A model generated the notes under the pieces. The model worked only from the letters and a program-made list of their open reading frames with translations. It was not told the DNA's origin and made no database searches. A program made the translations under genes and the position numbers. Shown here piece after piece: positions 20,181 to 31,330 of a stretch of DNA of 64,000 bases (position 1 is the stretch's first letter; every line of letters starts with the position of its first letter). The stretch spans positions 10,188,269 through 10,252,268 of the forward strand of contig NC_037256.1 in the NCBI RefSeq assembly GCF_000002425.4. The letters are read 5' to 3'. Source of the stretch: Physcomitrium patens. Lineage: Eukaryota; Streptophyta; Bryopsida; Funariales; Funariaceae.

Positions 20181-21826
20181 GGGTTGGTTTTAGAACTTTA
20201 TTTTGCACAAAAGATTTGTTCATTGAACTCTTTAGACCATAGAGAATACCATCTATTTTAAATAAAATTTATTAACTAAATATACCAACACTCAATTTAT
20301 TTATTCTTCTTGAGTAAAATAAAGTTTTTTATTCTAAAAATTAATTTCAAAATTTTAAAATTTGAAATTTGAAAACACAAAAATAGAAACAAGAATGTTT
20401 TAATAACTATTAAACTTGATAGAATGTTTCACATGAAATAAAATAAATTACATCATGTCTAGCTACAATAATACCATTTACATATTCAATTCCTCAATCG
20501 ACTAAGGATATTTATGATCTGTAAAAGATTGTCGGTTTGCTTTGAACAGGCTCCTTTCGTGTTTTTTGTCGATGAGTATTATACTCTCATTTCAACACAG
20601 AAATTTGCTGTTTATTGTCAGGTTGATACACTACAACTTTGGATATTGCAGAGGGTGCAGTGAAGAAACTGTTCGGTTTACTGGTCGAGAGTGCCCTAGT
20701 CAATGAACTACGAAGTGTCGAAAGAGGGACTCACAGACATCAAGTCGATTTGTAAATTGTATTTGCTTAGAAAAGATTGATAAATGTGCTTGTAATCTAT
20801 AGGACATTCCTCGAAAGAACAACTTCATATACGAAGTAAATCACGCTGGTTGTAGATGAAGACCATTTCAATCATCATTACAAGTGAATAGATACCACTA
20901 TTATTTTAAACGAGTGATTCATAGCGTTACGATACACGGTGGCAGGGCATATCAGATTCACAATCTGGGCGTGCGTCTAGTTATATGTGCCACGATGAAA
21001 CATAGACATGACGCAATCTGAGCATGTGGGCACTATTAGATTTTCAGACAGGAATTCGCAGCGTCATGTCTCTCGTACACAAAATCCACATTGTTTAGTT
21101 AAGGAAATAATGGCAGGCGACGCTCTAAAGTGACAAAACCCAGACAACTGATAGTGATTCATTGCAAAAGTATCAGAATAGTACAACGCAGCTGTGTCTG
21201 TAAACACTTTACTGCAGCCACTAGCGAAAATATGCTGTCACATTGACAAAACATCCGACTGGGTAACCTGCACCCTCTACGACAATTGCATATCACAAGT
21301 GCGATTCGAGGAAAGCACACTCTGTACACTGCCGAGACCTTTCTGATGTAAGGGTGAATGCATCGCAAGTGGTCCAGTATCAACAGCGTGAAGTAACACA
21401 CAACTACTCAAAAAACGGATAAAGCGGCATTTTTCCCCCTCGTTATTCCGTTGCAGAAAGCTGGCATGCAGACTTCCTAAATCTCTGAATACAGACCCAG
21501 AAACACCCACTCGTTCGCTTCAGAAACGAAAGGACAGTCACGTTCAATAGCTTTTGCAGGACTTCGGTACTGATGAGGCGCAGTTGGCTACCATGTTCTA
21601 CACGCGTAGTACGCATGCTGGTAGAATATTCATCCACGAGTGAGAGCGGCACATTGGAAAGGCACTCCAGGCTTTCTTGCACTTGCAGTGCAGGTGGATT
21701 CATAAGCCAGATCAGTGTTGTCAGTGCTTTGGTTCTCCAAAGTCTACCCAGATGACGGGCAACGCTTGCGTCTGCATTGTAGTTAGCCGGTCCGGTAAAA
21801 AAACGCTCCCGCCCTCACACATTCAA

Positions 21827-21835
21827 TATATAAAA
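21827..21835 (+). promoter_or_regulatory. TATA box upstream of tandem hairpins
   Basis: TATATAAAA in a region otherwise of mixed composition. A start about 30 bases downstream falls at ~21,858, at the base of the first hairpin. This supports plus-strand transcription of the hairpin pair. Confidence 0.45.
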
Positions 21836-21852
21836 ACAAAGGAGGTCTAAGA

Positions 21853-21947
21853 TGCAGTCTGTTCCTGCTTCCCAATAGTTCCTTACCTTAGTACCTTCGG
21901 GTTCGAAGGGATGAAGCTAGTGAGAGGCAGGAAGAGGCAGCAGGAAA
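21853..21947 (+). ncRNA. MIRNA-like hairpin 1 of a tandem pair
   Basis: The left arm (21,853-21,899: ...tctgttcctgcttcccaat... to ...taccttcg) pairs imperfectly with the right arm (21,903-21,947: cgaagggatgaagctag...gcaggaagaggcag). The loop is only a few bases. The stem has scattered mismatches and one bulge of several bases, as plant microRNA precursors do. The 3' arm is identical over about 34 nt to that of hairpin 2, while the 5' arms have diverged. That pattern suggests the mature RNA is on the 3' arm. I do not recognise it as a conserved miRNA family. An inverted repeat of other origin is possible. Confidence 0.5.
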
Positions 21948-22057
21948 ATTTACCTGCTGTGTGTAACGAGTGCAACTGCCCGTGAAGCAATGCTCAGTCC
22001 ACATTGTCGAATCCCATTCATTAGGTTACTGCGCAATGGTAAATTAGTCTGATGCGT

Positions 22058-22192
22058 TGAAGTGTGGATAAATGAAGGGTGCGCTATTCCTGACCACCAA
22101 TAGCTCCTTCCCTCCCAGACTAAAATTTAGGGAGGAAGGGATGAAGCTAGTGAGAGGCAGGAAGAGGCTGACTCTCCATCGTCCACACTTCA
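22058..22192 (+). ncRNA. MIRNA-like hairpin 2 of a tandem pair
   Basis: Arms 22,058-22,116 and 22,130-22,192 pair with a 13-base loop (agactaaaattta). The base of the stem is an exact 11-bp match (tgaagtgtgga), then come mismatched blocks, a conserved tcctg / taatagct region, and ccctccc at the top. The 3' arm holds the block shared with hairpin 1 (gaagggatgaagctag, then tgagaggcaggaagaggc). The long and still extendable stem resembles a young MIRNA gene made by inverted duplication. About 110 bases separate the two hairpins, so one transcript could carry both. Confidence 0.55.
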
Positions 22193-22891
22193 CCCTGTGA
22201 TTGCAGCATGCAAACAAAATCGCGGCGAATGAGATGCTTCCCAGCTGATCTTCACATGACCACAACCGGAACATGGAGGAGTTACGAATTCCTCCCCAGC
22301 CAGAAACCGTCTATGGAGATAATCAGAAGCGGATTTTGCATGAATGAATAAGATATATCTTTGGGACGCAGATAGTGTAGACTCAAAATCAATGTGACCG
22401 CATTTTCTCCGTCATGACGGAGCGTGTCAAGCCACCTATAAGCTACCGAATTATAAATAAATCAACTTCATTCCTCGAACACCTCAAACACTCCACTCTT
22501 CCAACAGTAATTTGATCACACACAGGTAGGGCATGTCAGCACACGATCAACGTCGGAAGGACAGCCCATACTCGCAGAAGTCGAGATAATTGGGTTTAAT
22601 TCCGTCAAACCCAATGGAACTCCGCCACGATACAGATGCAAGTCAACAGGACACTAGCTTCACTTGAGCATCAGGCGCGCCTCTATGACAAACACAAAGC
22701 CTCGCCCACACATCTATAGTCACAGATCAAGCAGTCCGGGGCCCTAGAGAGCCAAGTGAGGGATCGTGCATGGAAACCCAAAGACAAAGTCTTAGTAGAC
22801 CCACAGGGGGGAACAAAGACGAGGCTAAGAGAAAGGCCATAGAAGGGCAGAGTGTGCGAGAGGCGACTGAAGTAGCTGAAGGCATGTTGCC

Positions 22892-22899
22892 TTTATAGC
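22892..22899 (+). promoter_or_regulatory. TATA box and CT-rich leader
   Basis: TTTATAGC at 22,892-22,899 is followed about 25 bases later by a (CT)n tract (22,920-22,945) and further CT-rich sequence to 23,075, the pattern of plant core promoters with pyrimidine-rich 5' leaders. I find no convincing coding exon downstream before 24,400. Confidence 0.4.
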
Positions 22900-22917
22900 A
22901 GCAAACTGGAGCCTGGT

Positions 22918-22966
22918 CCTCACTCTCTCTCTCTCTCTCTCTCTCACTCACTCTCTCTCTCTTAGC
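22918..22966. repeat. (CT)n microsatellite
   Basis: Two CT runs split by ctcactcact. Shorter relatives are at 23,821-23,840 and 55,458-55,474, and a longer one at 52,500-52,572. Confidence 0.9.
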
Positions 22967-23979
22967 TTTCTCTGGCACGCACTTCTTCTTTGTGGCGCAT
23001 AGAGCTTTTCCCACTCTGTCTGTCCTTTTTCCATTCCCCTCCCGTTCCCTTCCATTTGCTTCCTGGACCCTCAAACTCAAACTTGCGCGCTTCTTCCTCA
23101 TTTCCAGGACGGAGAATACATAAAAATAGACAATAAAAATAAAAATGTGCTCATGTTGCATGCATCAATAGTTTGGCAGGATGTTCTGCACGCCTCTGCG
23201 TGGCATGGTTCAAGATTACAGTAAAACCCAACTCAAATGGTTTTTCGAGCCAATGATCGTAGCTGGAATGCTGTTATTTCTGGGTTGGTCATGCAGAACT
23301 ATTTGCGCGTGTTTGAATCAAATCACGGGGTTCCACCTGTCAGGTTTGAGAGAGAGTGTGTGTGTGGGTGAGTGTTTGTGAGAAAGAGGGAGCGCAGCAA
23401 ATTACGCCATTCCCTTCCCTTGGCCACTGATTTACTGGATAATTGAGGCTTGACTTTATGTCGCCTGACAACTCCATTACTTCCCCGGCTGTGCACCACC
23501 ATGATCAGTCTCAAACTACTCTTGCCCGCCTTAGGTTCCGAAACCCCTTACTACCGTCCATCATTTGCTTCCCCCTTCCCTATCAGCCTTCCGAACTTTT
23601 AGACAGTAGCCACTACAGACTCTCTCGCTCTGCATTTCTTTGTTGGATGTGACGTCGAGTATGTTGCTACGAACGGTTACCGAATACACGCTGTGGACTT
23701 GGGAATTATGTACATGAAATAACACACGAGAGAGATGGAAACTGTTCTTGACATGAGGGGAGCAGCAGGCATGTGGGTGCGAAACCTATTCACGTGCCCC
23801 TCTTGGAGAAGATAGAGCTCTTTCTCTCTCTCTCTCTCTGGCTATTTGGGAGGACATCGCTTCTTCTTCTTCTTCGTTCTTTTTCTTCTTCGTTCTTCTT
23901 CTTTTGTGCAGGACAGGGAAGGAGAAGGAGGAGGATAAGGCAGGCAATTTGATGGTGTTGATAACCCACCATAAACAGG

Positions 23980-24048
23980 CACACGCACCCACCCACCAAA
24001 TCCATCCTTACATCCATCCTTTCATCCATATTTTCATCCATCCTCTAC
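23980..24048. repeat. catcc-type tandem repeat
   Basis: Irregular repetition of (a/t)catcc(a/t) with units of about 4 and 12 bases. A similar array (ccatccatccgtccgtcc) lies at 25,296-25,326. Confidence 0.7.
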
Positions 24049-24399
24049 ACACAGAGAGACAGAGAAACAGAGAGAGCTCCACCGAAGTGAGGCAACGGGC
24101 TCCTCCATTGGACCCCCGCTCTGCACAACTCGGTCTCGGAGCTGCGATTCCCACAAGCAATGCCTTGATCCCATCCCCTCAGTCATCTCATACCTCATTC
24201 ATCCACACCTTCCTCGTTCATCAACCCTCCGTCGTCCGTTGGTTCATGAGCTCATTCATCCTTCGTCGTTCAGACATTAGTTCATTCATCCGAACCTACC
24301 TCTATTCATCATTTCAAAGCCGAAAGTAACTAAATTCAGGGTTCTGGAATGTTCACGCAATTCCTTTTTTATTCTAAAAGCAGAAGTCGGTTCAAAGTC

Positions 24400-25870
24400 T
24401 AGATCTCATGCTTAAAATAGTGGTAGGACATTATTTTATCTTTTTCTAATTGGGGCCGACTTCGTTTACAAGTTTCTTTTTCTTTTCATGCTGGAATGTT
24501 TCCTTCGAAAATAATCTTTTGTAATATTAATTGGAGAGAAATGTGGTGATATGTTCACAATGTTAAAGAATGCTCTTTCTTTCCAATTAGTTTATTGGTG
24601 GAACTTTATCCTGGTGCACTCAAGTTCAGGTGTTATCGTCATTAGCAGATACTAAGTGAACAGAAAATGCGAATAAATTCATTCTATGATTGTTGTCTCT
24701 CACACGAGTCTCTAACTTCGACCACGCGGATGCTCATGCACACATCATTTCTCCCAACATATATAAAAATAAAAATATAACAAATAAACAATGTCACCAA
24801 ATTTAAAAACAGTTCACATGACACTGCAGAAAAATTAAGTATTTTAAGCAAGATGCCTACAATCAATTGTGTGCACGCCAGAAGGAAATATTTCTATAAA
24901 AAGACCTACAGATACGTGATAAATAATAATATCTGTTGTCCTCCCATTAAAAAAATATAAAAGGAGTGAAAAATAATAAAAAATAGAATCAGAAAAGCAA
25001 AAAACATTAGAATACAACAAAAACATTTCAGCATCAAAGACATGATCAGAACTAATTCCAACAGTCAATGATTGAATTCGGACAAAAAGAAACTGTAGTA
25101 TTAACACAAAGATTTTTAAAAGCAGAAAGATCATGATTAGACGAAAGATTGAATAATTATGTGAAACGCAATCTTCACGAAGTGCTGGAGCTTGATTTAG
25201 TTTCTATTAATAATTATTCCATGTTACTATTGTAAGTGAGTGTGATTGTCGTTAGTCAGGAACCAAGTAGAGAGGACATGAACTCATAATCTTCATCCAT
25301 CCATCCGTCCGTCCATTATCCATCCATGTATATGGATGAGATATGGTAGTTGTTGGAGGATGAGGAAATTCATGTCCCCCTCCCTTCATTTACAAAGGGG
25401 GCTTGTCACCATTACTAAGCCTCTGATCCACTTTTTCCACCCATGTTTACAAACAGGAGGCATGCGATTGGCTGAGGGTGGCCCATTTTTCAACTGCTGA
25501 AAATTATTTCCCACGTTGGAAGGTTGAGTGGGTAGTTTTCAGCAGGTGGAAAGTTCGTGCCAGCTTAAGACGCAGTGCCTTGAAAATACCCCCTCAGTAA
25601 CTGCAGAAAGTGAATAAGGTAATAAGAGATATAAATAATTATATATATATGTATATATATATATATATAGTGATTGATTAAGAAGTAACATGAAGAGAGC
25701 AATTCAACTCTTTTGGTTCTGATGTCACTGCTGCTGCCCGAGCAGATGTAGACGTGCAGTACATTCTACTTGGTTTCATTTAGTTGAAGTTTCTGCATAC
25801 CTCCTCCTCCCTGCAAGAAAGAGAAAGAAATATAGAAGGGCAAATATGAAGAATCAAAACAATGTTACTA
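24400..25870. other. Intergenic stretch, no gene recognised
   Basis: Moderate to low GC with few CpG. It contains a (TA)n-like tract at 25,640-25,668 (tatatatatgtatata) and the catcc array at 25,296. No exon-like frame bounded by splice sites was found on either strand. Confidence 0.4.
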
Positions 25871-26238
25871 TCGTTAATTTGGCAAGATTAAATTTAGAAC
25901 ATTCCTCACACTTCACTTCCTTTGAATCAATGAACTTAATTTTTGTTATTATTTAGATATTGACAATTTTTTATCCCCCTTTTAAAAGAGTAGTGTATTT
26001 GACTGGATGCCTAGAGCATTAACAGCAGAGCATTGAACACACCTTCTTATCAAGTATAGTGACACAGCCATCCTATGTAATAAAAGTGATTGGGACTTCC
26101 CAGTGAATATCACATTGCACTTGAAGAATTTATTCAAAACAACAGCAATGCAAAGCCAGCATGTGATGAAGTAGAGCCCATGCACCAGTGTTTTAAAAAC
26201 ACAAGAAAAGAGAAAGAAAAATCTGGGAAATTTAGAGT

Positions 26239-26708
26239 TTAAACAATAAAGAGGAGCCTCAACCCAAACAACAAGTGACATGTCTTTTGCACTATATCTT
26301 TTACTTTCACCTTGGCATATCTTTTTGAGTTATGTCTTTTACTTAAACTTTCTCCAAATATAGATCTCTGTGTCCCATAGTCAACCTCTGAAGCTGCACT
26401 GATAGTTCTGGATGGTACTGGGTCATGGACAATCCAAATTGAGCCACAAAGTGCTGTATAAAAGGGGGGATATGGGCTGTCATGATAAGGCATATAGTAG
26501 CAGTGGTAGATAAATAAGAAGAAGATGCAGAAGTGGGATAAAGAACACTCTCTGAGCTGGAGATGGAACCAGCTCCAGCATGGTAGTGGAGGGAGAGAGA
26601 GAGAACAGGGATGAGGAAGGTGTACATACAAGTATGAGATGGATGAATAGATGCATGTATGGAAAAGAAATACAGTGGATGAGTAAGATGGGGAAATAGC
26701 AATAGCAA
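26239..26708 (-). other. Unrecognised overlapping frames in the CpG-free block
   Basis: Two overlapping minus-strand frames are open for 120-130 codons, one ending LYLEKV, the other passing through DPVPSRTISAASEVDYG and SLSKRHNSKRYAKV. Neither opens with an ATG; internal Met codons would give about 95 and 84 residues. I recognise no family. SKRHN resembles the end of IDA-type plant peptides, but the required preceding PIPP core is absent. A decayed gene or chance are both possible. Confidence 0.15.
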
Positions 26709-27580
26709 GCAGAGCAGCTATGAGGAGGAGCAGGAGGAGTTGCAGGAGTAAGTTTGCAGTGATGTTGAAGGAAGGAAGGGGGGCCCTGCCCTGCCCTGCC
26801 CTACCCTAATCACTCCTCCTCCATGTCTCTCAGGGTACAAGCCTCCCATGTCAAAGGTTGTTCTACCCCCTAAAGGCTCCCACCTACCCCCCAACCCCCC
26901 CCCCCATCCCTCCTTTTTCCCTACAGCAAATCAAACCTGGTATGTGACAGATGCCAATACCATTTTGAAAAGCAATAATCTAGTCTTTTGAAACTGAGCT
27001 AGAAATTATACTATTGGGGGGGGGGAGAAAGGAAGGTGAGGGCTGTTTGCTTGGACATTATGGGCCTCACAATGAAGCCCAACTGAGTAAATGAGAGGGG
27101 TGCATTGAACCCTAGGAGCCCTGACCCTAAGTGGGAAGGGAGGGGGTGGGTGGGGGAATTGGAGGTTACCAAGAGGGGGGGGGGGGATGAATGGGATGTT
27201 CCCCCACATGGGGTAGTAAGTAAGTTAGGAAGTACCCTAACTTGGGGACTAGCTGGCTGCCCCTTCCACTGGAGGGGCCATGTGAATTTCTTCTTCACAA
27301 CCACACATGATGGGGATGTTGGGGCAGTGATGGGTAGTTTCTTGATGGAACTCTTTGACTCACTTTTAACTGTATTCTTTGAATGCCTCTAGAGCATCAC
27401 CACCCATTAGCACCAATGGGGACAAGTGATGGGTGGATGGTGTGGCTGCATGGCACACTCTTGAAGCAATGCCACATTTTGTTAGGGCTGATAATTAAGC
27501 AGTGGTGGGGCATGTTCTTATGGCAGGGTAGTATGGCTAGCCATTGGTCCAACCAATTGCCATGTTCTTAGATAGATAGA

Positions 27581-27598
27581 TACCCTAAACCCTAAACC
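27581..27598. repeat. Short interstitial telomere-type repeat
   Basis: Two adjacent plant telomere units (ccctaaaccctaaacc) directly after a gatagatagata run. Too short for a former chromosome end; it may be a telo-box. Confidence 0.6.
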
Positions 27599-27694
27599 TG
27601 GCATACCTTCCTTTTTCATCATTTTCCATCATGTACTAATCTTCACAACATTTGAAGCCACTATATGAATAAATTTGTACATATTCATGCACAT

Positions 27695-27699
<5 letters not shown>

Positions 27700-27727
<28 letters not shown>
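27700..27727. repeat. (TA)n microsatellite
   Basis: Uninterrupted TA run of about 28 bases. Confidence 0.9.
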
Positions 27728-27847
27728 TTTCTTTGTCTATGAGCACTAAGAAAATCTTGCAAATTATGTGTTTTCTTGTGGAGATATTTTTGGTTTGAAA
27801 AACCTTTTTCTTTTTTTCGTTTTTATTCAGTTTGCAAAGATCGTCAA

Positions 27848-27995
27848 CTATTGGATGATGGCAGGTTGGACCTAAGAGTTGTGAAATTAGTACCAAAGAG
27901 GTTGGCAATTTGAATCCCAATTGTAAAATCCTATTGTCTATCAAAAAATTGCTTTGGGTCATTGTGTCAATGAAATAAGTTGTTTTTCCCACCAC
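27848..27995 (+). mobile_element. tRNA-derived SINE-like copy 2
   Basis: It aligns with the minus-strand copy at 20,000-20,175. Shared features are tcaacta, tgatgg, TTGGACCTAAGAG, tgaaatt, ccaaag, a B-box-like tttgaatcccaa (27,909-27,920), tgtaaaa, and near the end cattgtgtcaatgaaata. Most differences are C/T or G/A transitions. The B box is degenerate (ATTTGAATCCC), so the copy is probably no longer transcribed. Confidence 0.6.
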
Positions 27996-29385
27996 TTACA
28001 ACTGTTTAATGATACATTTATCCATAAGTTGTTACATCAATGACAAACTATCACGTTGAGAATATTACTTTTAGAATTTATTAAAGTTCCAATAAAGAAT
28101 TGGAATATTTGAGCAGTATATACTTAATTACACACACACCTATCATATTAGCTCTCAACAAGTAACCATTTATCACATTATTTTAGAAAAAGCCACTACA
28201 AGATTGGTGGTGATGGTGGTTTTGTGATGAGAAAAACTTGCTTGCACTCAAAATAAGCCAAAGGTGGGGGAGGGAGGAAAGAAGATAAAGAAGAAAGAAA
28301 GTGGATATGAATAAAATTGATTGCTAAAGAAGTGGACATGGCCCATGCATTGTCTGCTTCATGGACACTACATGGGGGAGTGAGATATATTGCTATTCTC
28401 ATGTGCTTTCTTTTCTTTTAACCCTAATGGGTTCATAGAATAGGGACACTTTTTCCCCATGGGAATAAGAGAAGGAAAAAAATAAGCACTGTCCCCACCT
28501 ACGTCATGTAGAAATCAAATAGTTAGTTCCACACCATCTCTGTGTTTAAAAAGCATTCATCATATATGTTATGAGAAAGCTGCTTTTGAATGCCAACTAA
28601 AACCACACAAGTTTGTATTATTCACCACTCTCCTGGGGTTGGTATCACATGCTTGAGGGAGATTTGACACTAATCAATCTTACTTACAAATACACATGAT
28701 TTATGAAATTGTTCAAATATTTATATGTTATTTTATAATACTGGTGCCGTATATATATCAATAATTTGTAAAGATGTTCCCCCGTTATCCTCGATCTAGA
28801 CAATCTTCAAGTTTTCGAAGATGTGTTGGCGAGGTGGGACGCCTTTGTCAGGCACAGGGGTCCTCCTCCTCGTCGTGACTATGGTGGAGAGGGGCTGTCA
28901 CGGCGGCTCAGTGGCGAACTCACTCTCACGTCGTGGAGGGATGCTCATAGGCCATGACACTGGGGCGCAACGGCAGGACACACGCCTTCACTGGCGCTCG
29001 CTCACCCACTCATTGCAGCAGCAAACTTCCTGAGGCTGCGCTGTGGTACCCAGCCTCGAACTCGCTACTTCCTATCTTAGATCCCCCCCCAACAGAGAAT
29101 ATCTCTATCACCCTACTTTGCCGATCCCACCGCACAGAATTTTTAAAAGCCCTAGCGATCGGGATCTCAAATCGTGGGTGCTCCCTTTTCCTTTCCCATA
29201 TTTTCTAGGTAATCAGGAGCGGAGTTTGATTGGACGTTGGGATGATGCGAGATTGACTGCCGGAATTAGGCAGAGGGGGGGGGGTAGGGGGGAGGAAGAG
29301 TTCCGTTTCTGATTCACGAAACTCCGCCTCGTTGATCATAACATCGCGGGATTGTCTGCCATGTTCATTTAATTCGCATCACGCC

Positions 29386-29835
29386 ATGATTGACGAGGAG
29401 TGTGGAGAACCCCCCCCCCCCCCCGGATCCGAGAACTTGGCGAGCATCTCACCGACCTCCCCCGGAAGCCCTGGCTGTCTAATGCGTCAGGATTCCTGGC
29501 CCCAATTCCTACAGGTCGGAGGCAGGGCAGGGGGTGGTGGCGCTGCTGCTGCTGCAGCGGAGCGATGCAGGGAGGATAAAAGCATCCCCCCTCGTTCCTT
29601 GCTTCATTCCTTGCTTTATTTCCTCCCTCCGTCGCCGCACACGCAGAAGAAGACCCTGCAATGGAGCAGGGGAGAGCCAGAGCCAGAACGTGATAGGAAG
29701 ACAAATCTGCATTCCTCCCTGGAGAGGGAAAGCCTGGCTAGATTTGATTCTTGTGTTGGCCAATATGGCAAGATTGGGCAAACACATACAAAAGGCTTTC
29801 CCACCAGCCGCGGACACAACACTCAGGGCATATGA
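29386..29835 (+). CDS. Unrecognised frame, 149 codons, GC-rich
   Basis: Begins MIDEECGEPPPPPG at an ATG, then SPTSPGSPGCLMRQ, an alanine/glycine run (GGRAGGGGAAAAAA), and a charged tail. I recognise no domain. A TATA-like GATAAAAG lies inside it at 29,575-29,582 and a poly-C run encodes the prolines, both of which argue against it being a real gene. Open frames exist on the other strand too, as expected for GC-rich DNA. Confidence 0.15.
   Translation: MIDEECGEPPPPPGSENLASISPTSPGSPGCLMRQDSWPQFLQVGGRAGGGGAAAAAAERCREDKSIPPRSLLHSLLYFLPPSPHTQKKTLQWSRGEPEPERDRKTNLHSSLERESLARFDSCVGQYGKIGQTHTKGFPTSRGHNTQGI
29575..29582 (+). promoter_or_regulatory. TATA-like box with pyrimidine-rich leader
   Basis: GATAAAAG is followed by ccccctcgttccttgcttc and more CT-rich sequence to 29,635, then an ATG at 29,659 with only a 10-codon frame. 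The arrangement resembles 19,170 and 22,892. The downstream transcript may be non-coding. Confidence 0.3.
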
Positions 29836-30128
29836 CGACTTAGTGATGAGGCCAGAGAAATGCTAAGATGGAAATCCTCCATGCAACCGTGAGTATGTAG
29901 AGTAGGAAAAGAACATACACCTCAATACCTGCCCATTTGTTGTGGCCATTGGCGTTTTACATTAATAAAGGTGTGTGAGGGAAGTGCCCTCGATGGAACT
30001 ACAAGATAGGCTCTACTGTGATCTCATTGGGTAGCATAGGATTTGTGCTAATCCCATTTTATATCTCTACATATGTAGGGCACCTCTCCTCTCATCTTGA
30101 GGAACTAAATAATGACATCTTAAGTGTT

Positions 30129-30148
30129 TTTTTTTTTTTTTTTTTTTT
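30129..30148. repeat. Poly-T run
   Basis: About 19 T. It lies just outside the decayed gypsy element at 30,213, so it could be the A tail of a minus-strand retrosequence or simple slippage. Confidence 0.7.
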
Positions 30149-30212
30149 GTATACTACACACTATGACTGATAAGACTGGTATTAGTAAGATCAAAATGCA
30201 AATTGTAGTGAA

Positions 30213-31330
30213 TTAGATCAAATCCAAGCACAAAAAATGGTACATGTGTGGTTTTAGAATGAATAGTCTAAAGTTGAAATTGTTGTTTTTTCTCATTGGT
30301 AGAAGAGATATAATAATATCATATGAATTTGGCTTGAAATTGTCTATGTTTTTTGCAAATTTTTTCTTTGTGGTATATGACAACATTACATATGACAAAC
30401 TGTCTTACATACATAACCTTCTTATCATGACAATCTTTTTGCAATTGTTGTGTTTTGGCAATGTTATTGTAGGTCTGCCTTTGAAGGTAGTTGTAATGAT
30501 TCAATGACTCATTGAGCCATGCATGAAAATCTATAGATTTGATAAATGTGGATACTAAGTTTGGTGATACTATGAAGAGTTGCAGTTTTTGGCCATTGAG
30601 CATTGTAAATTAAGAGAAGCATATGCTCAAATGCACACTTGTGGAATGGATAAAAAATGATGGATCATAGCATGATATGCTAGTGTATATTGTACTTTCT
30701 ATTTTTTTCAATGAACAAGTATAATGTCCAATTCAATTGCTTTGTCAATCCATTGATTTAGAGATAGTAACGTAAGATAGTAGTGTACTTTGTATTCAAA
30801 TGAATTGCTAGAACATCCATCAATCCATTGTAAAACTCCATGCCATTGTTGGTGGATAGCTCAATAGGGCTATTGTGTTGGATCATGATAAATCAAAAAA
30901 AAATTGAGTAATATTTTTATTGTCTTTTGTTTCCTAGACTTGAACCTCTATTCATTTAGTAAGGTAGCAAATAGCCACAATGACATATTTGTGGCCCATG
31001 GTAGTTGTTATGAGCGGTTTCATAAGATCTATGTCCACTCGTATGAAGGGCTTTAAAACATGGATGGAGATTAACAATTATAGTTTGATACTTTTGTCAT
31101 AAATTAGTTTTACTTGACATATTAAACATTATTGTATATAATTGGTGATATTGTCTATCTTGTTGATCTAATGATATACCTCTTGTAAATTCTTGAAAGT
31201 TTATTAGACTACAAAATACTTTGATATATGGGCAACATGAAATAGTTTCAAAATTTGAAAGAAATCAAAAGCTCTAGATATCCATAAAATATAAATATCT
31301 TCTAGTGAGGTCTTTTTATAAAAAAAAAAT
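30213..31330 (-). pseudogene. Integrase of a second gypsy lineage (element IV), broken
   Basis: The minus strand reads IDLMKPLITTTMGHKYVIVA near 31,020-30,970, then ELSTNNGMEFYNGLMDV around 30,860 (second catalytic Asp block, D to N), and a C-terminal part at 30,480-30,320 with QLQKDCHDKK and VIYHKEKICKKHRQF. These match integrases of gypsy lineages that lack a chromodomain, and differ from elements I-III in every block. Frameshifts and stops are frequent. Confidence 0.75.

Larger units (their letters stand above)
25876..27817. other. CpG-free block of ~1.9 kb at near-normal GC
   Basis: By eye I find no CG dinucleotide from after actatcgtta (25,867-25,876) to ttttcgttttt (27,819), although C and G are frequent, with G and C runs and many TG and CA steps. 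This is the mark of long-term cytosine methylation and deamination. Flanking blocks (20,500-24,350 and 28,770-29,850) keep many CpGs. Confidence 0.7.

Noticed and set aside
22588-22615. Short inverted repeat (ttgggttt / aaacccaa) with a ttccgtca core resembling rRNA
   Set aside because: The rRNA match is limited to about eight bases. The stem is 8 bp and isolated, with no terminator or miRNA-like length.
22727-23161. 144-codon minus-strand frame
   Set aside because: Much of it is a translation of the (GA)n complement of a CT-rich leader (RERVSERERERES). The opposite strand has a TATA box and leader pattern, so this is a shadow.
23904-24329. 141-codon plus-strand frame rich in His, Pro and Ile
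   Set aside because: It has no ATG at its start and is largely a translation of catcc-type simple repeats. A pyrimidine-AG precedes it, but no partner exon was found.
26239-26631. SKRHN motif as an IDA-like peptide gene
   Set aside because: The motif is mid-protein, the preceding proline-rich core is absent and the frame has no proper start.
29760-29805. miR171-like phrase (ggccaatatggcaagattgg)
   Set aside because: It does not match miR171 beyond scattered bases in either orientation, and the surrounding fold has only a 10-bp continuous stem (gggaaagcct / aggctttccc).
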